From Lentimicrobiaceae bacterium (GTDB lineage: Bacteria > Bacteroidota > Bacteroidia > Bacteroidales > WCHB1-69): 7,514 nucleotides of DNA. The stretch spans positions 532 to 8,045 of the forward strand of contig WQSU01000111.1 in the NCBI GenBank assembly GCA_009787675.1, in the 5' to 3' direction. A program made the translations under genes and the position numbers. Shown in pieces: positions 5,394 through 7,514 of this stretch; within the stretch, counting starts at the first letter, position 1, and the number at the start of each line of letters is the position of its first letter. The notes below the pieces were generated by a model. The model ran no database searches. It worked only from the letters and a program-made list of their open reading frames with translations, and was not told where the DNA came from.

Positions 5394-7274
5394 ATGATAT
5401 TAATCACAAAGTCCAAAACCAAACCCAAAACCACACCTCCCTCCTCTCACCTCTCATTTCTCACCTCTCACCTCTCATTTCTCTTCATCTTCCTTTTCTC
5501 TATATCCAGCCTCCAAGCTGCTTATTTAGAAAATATCCCTATGCAGGTAATACAACCGAATGGAGATACTTTGCATTGTTATGCTTCAGGAGATGAATTT
5601 TTTAACTATTTGCACGACAAAGATGGTTACACCATCATTCAAAATAAAGATGGATTTTATATGTATGCCCTGTATGAGAAAGAACAGATCGTTCCTTCTC
5701 GTTTTATTGCCGGTACCGTCAATCCTTCCAAAGTGGGACTTCGCCCCTACGTGGTCATTTCTACTGAAGAATATCAGGCAAGGCGAGCAAAATGGTTTAA
5801 TTATCAAGACATCTCACGTTCAAAAGCAGCCAATAGAAATCACGGCACATTGAATAATTTGGTGGTTTTTATTAGATTTTCGGATGAAGAAGAGATTACC
5901 AAGTCTTTTTATACTGTTGAGGAAATGTATAATGACCAAACCCCTGGTTATAATTCCATGTATAACTATTTTGAAACCACATCATACGGCGCTTTAACAA
6001 TTCCTTCCACTTTCTATCCTGAACATAATGAAGATACCATTATCTCGTATCAAGATATTTATCCGAGAAGTTATTACCAAGAGTATAACGAAACTACCAA
6101 TCCAAATGGTTATAAACCGGAAGAACGTACCTCACGTGAACATAATCTGCTGCGCAGGGCAATTGAATTTATTGCCGATCAAGTGCCAACATCTATTGAC
6201 CTTGATTATAACGGCGATGGATTTGTGGATAATGTTTGTTTTGTGGTGAAAGGCAATGTGGGTGCTTGGTCAACATTGCTTTGGCCCCACCGTTGGTCGT
6301 TACATTCAGAATCAGAAGCAGCATCTATTCACGGCTATCGCGTATGGGATTATAACTTTATGTTAGAGGGCGCCAGCGGTTATTTCAACACTGCCGTTTT
6401 AAGTCACGAAATGCAACACTCATTAAGTTATCCCGACTTGTATCATTATCATAATGGCACCAATTTAAAACCTGTAGGTCAATGGGATATTATGGAAAAC
6501 AATCCTAATCCGCCCCAGCAATCAGGCGCATATATGAAATGGAAATATGGGAATTGGTTGAATGAACCTAAAGTAATTCAGCCCGGTACCTACACCCTTA
6601 ATTCTGTGGGAACCGGATTGGGAGATGTGGGTTACAAAATCCCTACTTCCGATCCTGATCAGTTTTTTGTGCTGGAATTTAGAGATGCCACCGATCCTTT
6701 TGATAAATGTTATAACAATGGAACAGGGTTACTGATCTATAGAATCAATACAAACTGGAACGGCAATGCAGGATATAATCCCAATGATGATATTTTTGAC
6801 GAAGTCTATATTTTTCGACCCGATGGGTATTCGCCTACACAAAATGGGACGATTGCACGCGCACATTTTGGTCCAAGTGATAGAACAACATTCAATGCTA
6901 ATAGCAACCCGCCACCTTTCCTGACCGATGGAACAACCGTTAACGATCTGTCAATCACAGATATTACAATACACGACAAACAGGTTACGTTTACTTATAG
7001 CAACGAAATCGTATATGCTGTGAATGACGTGGAAAAAACGACCGGTTTGTTCACGATGTACCCCAATCCGGCAAATAACTATTTGGAGATAGCACTAACA
7101 GGCGAAGCTTTAACCATGCAAAATATTAACGCTCAATTCTTTGATCTAAAAGGAGGGCTTATTAAATCGTTCCCTATAAACAGTAATAAGATGCAGATAG
7201 ATATTTCGAATCTTTCCAAGGGCTTTTATGTGGTAAAGATCGGGTATGAGAGTAAAAAGTTAATTGTGAAATAG
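5394..7274 (+). CDS. Secreted M6-type metalloprotease with T9SS C-terminal sorting domain
   Basis: A 626-residue predicted zinc endopeptidase of the M6 (immune inhibitor A-like) family, exported by Sec and then by the type IX system. A signal peptide spans about 1-42 (hydrophobic core 28-40, SISSLQA before a likely cut). It has an unusual 20-residue n-region rich in K, P, S and T. An M6-type propeptide follows at about 48-125 (QPNGDTLHCYASGDEFFNYL). The catalytic core holds an EF-hand-like loop DLDYNGDGFVDN at 269-280, the zinc motif HEMQH at 338-342 with D348 in YPDLY as a possible third ligand, and QWDIM at 363-367. The C-terminal 75 residues carry MYPNPANNYLEI and end NLSKGFYVVKIGYESKKLIVK-like, as in the T9SS type A sorting family. 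The start lies 5 bases after the ferredoxin stop, which suggests coupled translation. M6 usually has G before the second zinc His; here it is Q. Substrate unknown. Confidence 0.9.
   Translation: MILITKSKTKPKTTPPSSHLSFLTSHLSFLFIFLFSISSLQAAYLENIPMQVIQPNGDTLHCYASGDEFFNYLHDKDGYTIIQNKDGFYMYALYEKEQIVPSRFIAGTVNPSKVGLRPYVVISTEEYQARRAKWFNYQDISRSKAANRNHGTLNNLVVFIRFSDEEEITKSFYTVEEMYNDQTPGYNSMYNYFETTSYGALTIPSTFYPEHNEDTIISYQDIYPRSYYQEYNETTNPNGYKPEERTSREHNLLRRAIEFIADQVPTSIDLDYNGDGFVDNVCFVVKGNVGAWSTLLWPHRWSLHSESEAASIHGYRVWDYNFMLEGASGYFNTAVLSHEMQHSLSYPDLYHYHNGTNLKPVGQWDIMENNPNPPQQSGAYMKWKYGNWLNEPKVIQPGTYTLNSVGTGLGDVGYKIPTSDPDQFFVLEFRDATDPFDKCYNNGTGLLIYRINTNWNGNAGYNPNDDIFDEVYIFRPDGYSPTQNGTIARAHFGPSDRTTFNANSNPPPFLTDGTTVNDLSITDITIHDKQVTFTYSNEIVYAVNDVEKTTGLFTMYPNPANNYLEIALTGEALTMQNINAQFFDLKGGLIKSFPINSNKMQIDISNLSKGFYVVKIGYESKKLIVK
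5412..5508 (+). promoter_or_regulatory. G-free, C-rich tract, possible Rho-utilisation site
   Basis: Ninety-seven consecutive bases on the coding strand contain no G and about 43 C. The tract starts 23 bases after the ferredoxin stop and encodes residues 7 to about 38 of the protease, including the hydrophobic signal-peptide core. A long C-rich, G-poor, unstructured RNA is the classical Rho loading signal. If translation of the protease is poor, Rho could end transcription before vorB. The composition is counted from the sequence; the role is inferred. Confidence 0.35.
5443..5483 (+). repeat. 20-base direct repeat, 21-base period, in the signal-peptide codons
   Basis: CCTCTCACCTCTCATTTCTC occurs at 5443-5462 and again at 5464-5483. 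The 21-base period is seven codons, so the protein reads SHLSFLT then SHLSFLF. Gain or loss of a copy would change the length of the signal-peptide n/h region by seven residues without a frameshift. Confidence 0.85.
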
Positions 7275-7307
7275 ATAAATCAATCAATAATTAAACATAA
7301 TATAAAT

Positions 7308-7514
7308 ATGAAAGAGTTAAAACTAATGAAAGGAAATGAAGCGATTGCCGAAGGTGCAATTCGCTGTGGCTGCGATGGCTACTTCGGCTATCCCATTACG
7401 CCGCAATCGGAAATTTTGGAACACTTAATGGTGGAAAATCCCTACGAAAAAACCGGTATGGTGGTGCTGCAAGCTGAAAGCGAAGTGGCATCCATCAACA
7501 TGGTGTATGGCGGC
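7308..7514 (+). CDS. vorB: 2-oxoacid:ferredoxin oxidoreductase alpha subunit, VorB/KorA type (3' end outside window)
   Basis: The 69 N-terminal residues begin MKELKLMKGNEAIAEGAIRC. They carry the pyrimidine-domain hallmark GYFGYPITPQSE at 24-35 and the block LQAESEVASINMVYGG at 54-69, both typical of the alpha subunit that binds the aminopyrimidine half of thiamine pyrophosphate. With beta and gamma subunits, expected downstream, and the delta ferredoxin at 5170, the enzyme oxidatively decarboxylates branched-chain 2-oxoacids or 2-oxoglutarate to acyl-CoA with reduction of ferredoxin. The head of the protein looks closest to VorB (3-methyl-2-oxobutanoate), but substrate cannot be fixed from it, so KorA is the alternative. 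The start is 33 AT-rich bases after the protease stop. I see no Shine-Dalgarno sequence, promoter or terminator in that gap, so transcription from upstream is likely. Confidence 0.9.
   Translation, partial: MKELKLMKGNEAIAEGAIRCGCDGYFGYPITPQSEILEHLMVENPYEKTGMVVLQAESEVASINMVYGG

Noticed and set aside
5363..5596. A second plus-strand frame overlapping the ferredoxin end and the protease start, reading through the CT-rich repeat.
   Set aside because: It reads the low-complexity tract in another frame, ends soon after, and has no domain. The frame starting at 5394 continues into a full M6 protease.

Overview
The window reads as chromosomal DNA of a Bacteroidetes bacterium, most likely Bacteroidales. 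Three observations support this. The metalloprotease ends in a type IX secretion (T9SS) C-terminal sorting domain, which is known only from this phylum. TAnnTTTG -7 boxes lie in front of three genes. Clear Shine-Dalgarno sequences are missing before nearly every start. The protein types (glutamine synthetase, GyrA, VorB-like alpha subunit) fit as well. The DNA is moderately AT-rich, and the intergenic stretches are strongly AT-rich.

Left block, all on the minus strand (1-4910). Read in transcription order it holds gyrA (DNA gyrase A, complete), folK (HPPK of folate synthesis, complete), a short secreted TPR protein that looks like the N-terminal stump of a longer protein, and glnA (type I glutamine synthetase, 402 N-terminal residues; the 3' end runs off the window). 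gyrA, the TPR stump and glnA each have a -7-like element upstream. folK has none that is convincing and may be read through from gyrA. A 34-base near-perfect palindrome lies between the TPR stop codon and the glnA promoter.

Middle (4911-5169). A 259-base divergent intergenic region serves gyrA on the minus strand and the right-hand operon on the plus strand. It has a good gyrA promoter with a perfect inverted repeat in its spacer, a second inverted repeat, and only a weak candidate promoter for the plus strand.

Right block, plus strand (5170-7514). A two-cluster ferredoxin and, at the window end, the start of a 2-oxoacid:ferredoxin oxidoreductase alpha subunit (VorB/KorA type) are the expected delta and alpha members of one oxidoreductase operon. 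Between them sits a complete 626-residue secreted M6-type metalloprotease with a T9SS tail, 5 bases after the ferredoxin stop and 33 bases before vorB. A secreted protease inside a cytoplasmic redox-enzyme operon is the most unusual arrangement in the window. Its signal-peptide region is encoded by a 97-base stretch with no G at all on the coding strand, containing a 20-base perfect direct repeat of 21-base period. That stretch resembles a Rho-utilisation site and could set how much of the transcript reaches vorB. I see no CRISPR array, tRNA, rRNA, insertion sequence or defence system, and no clear evidence of an undescribed multi-gene system.
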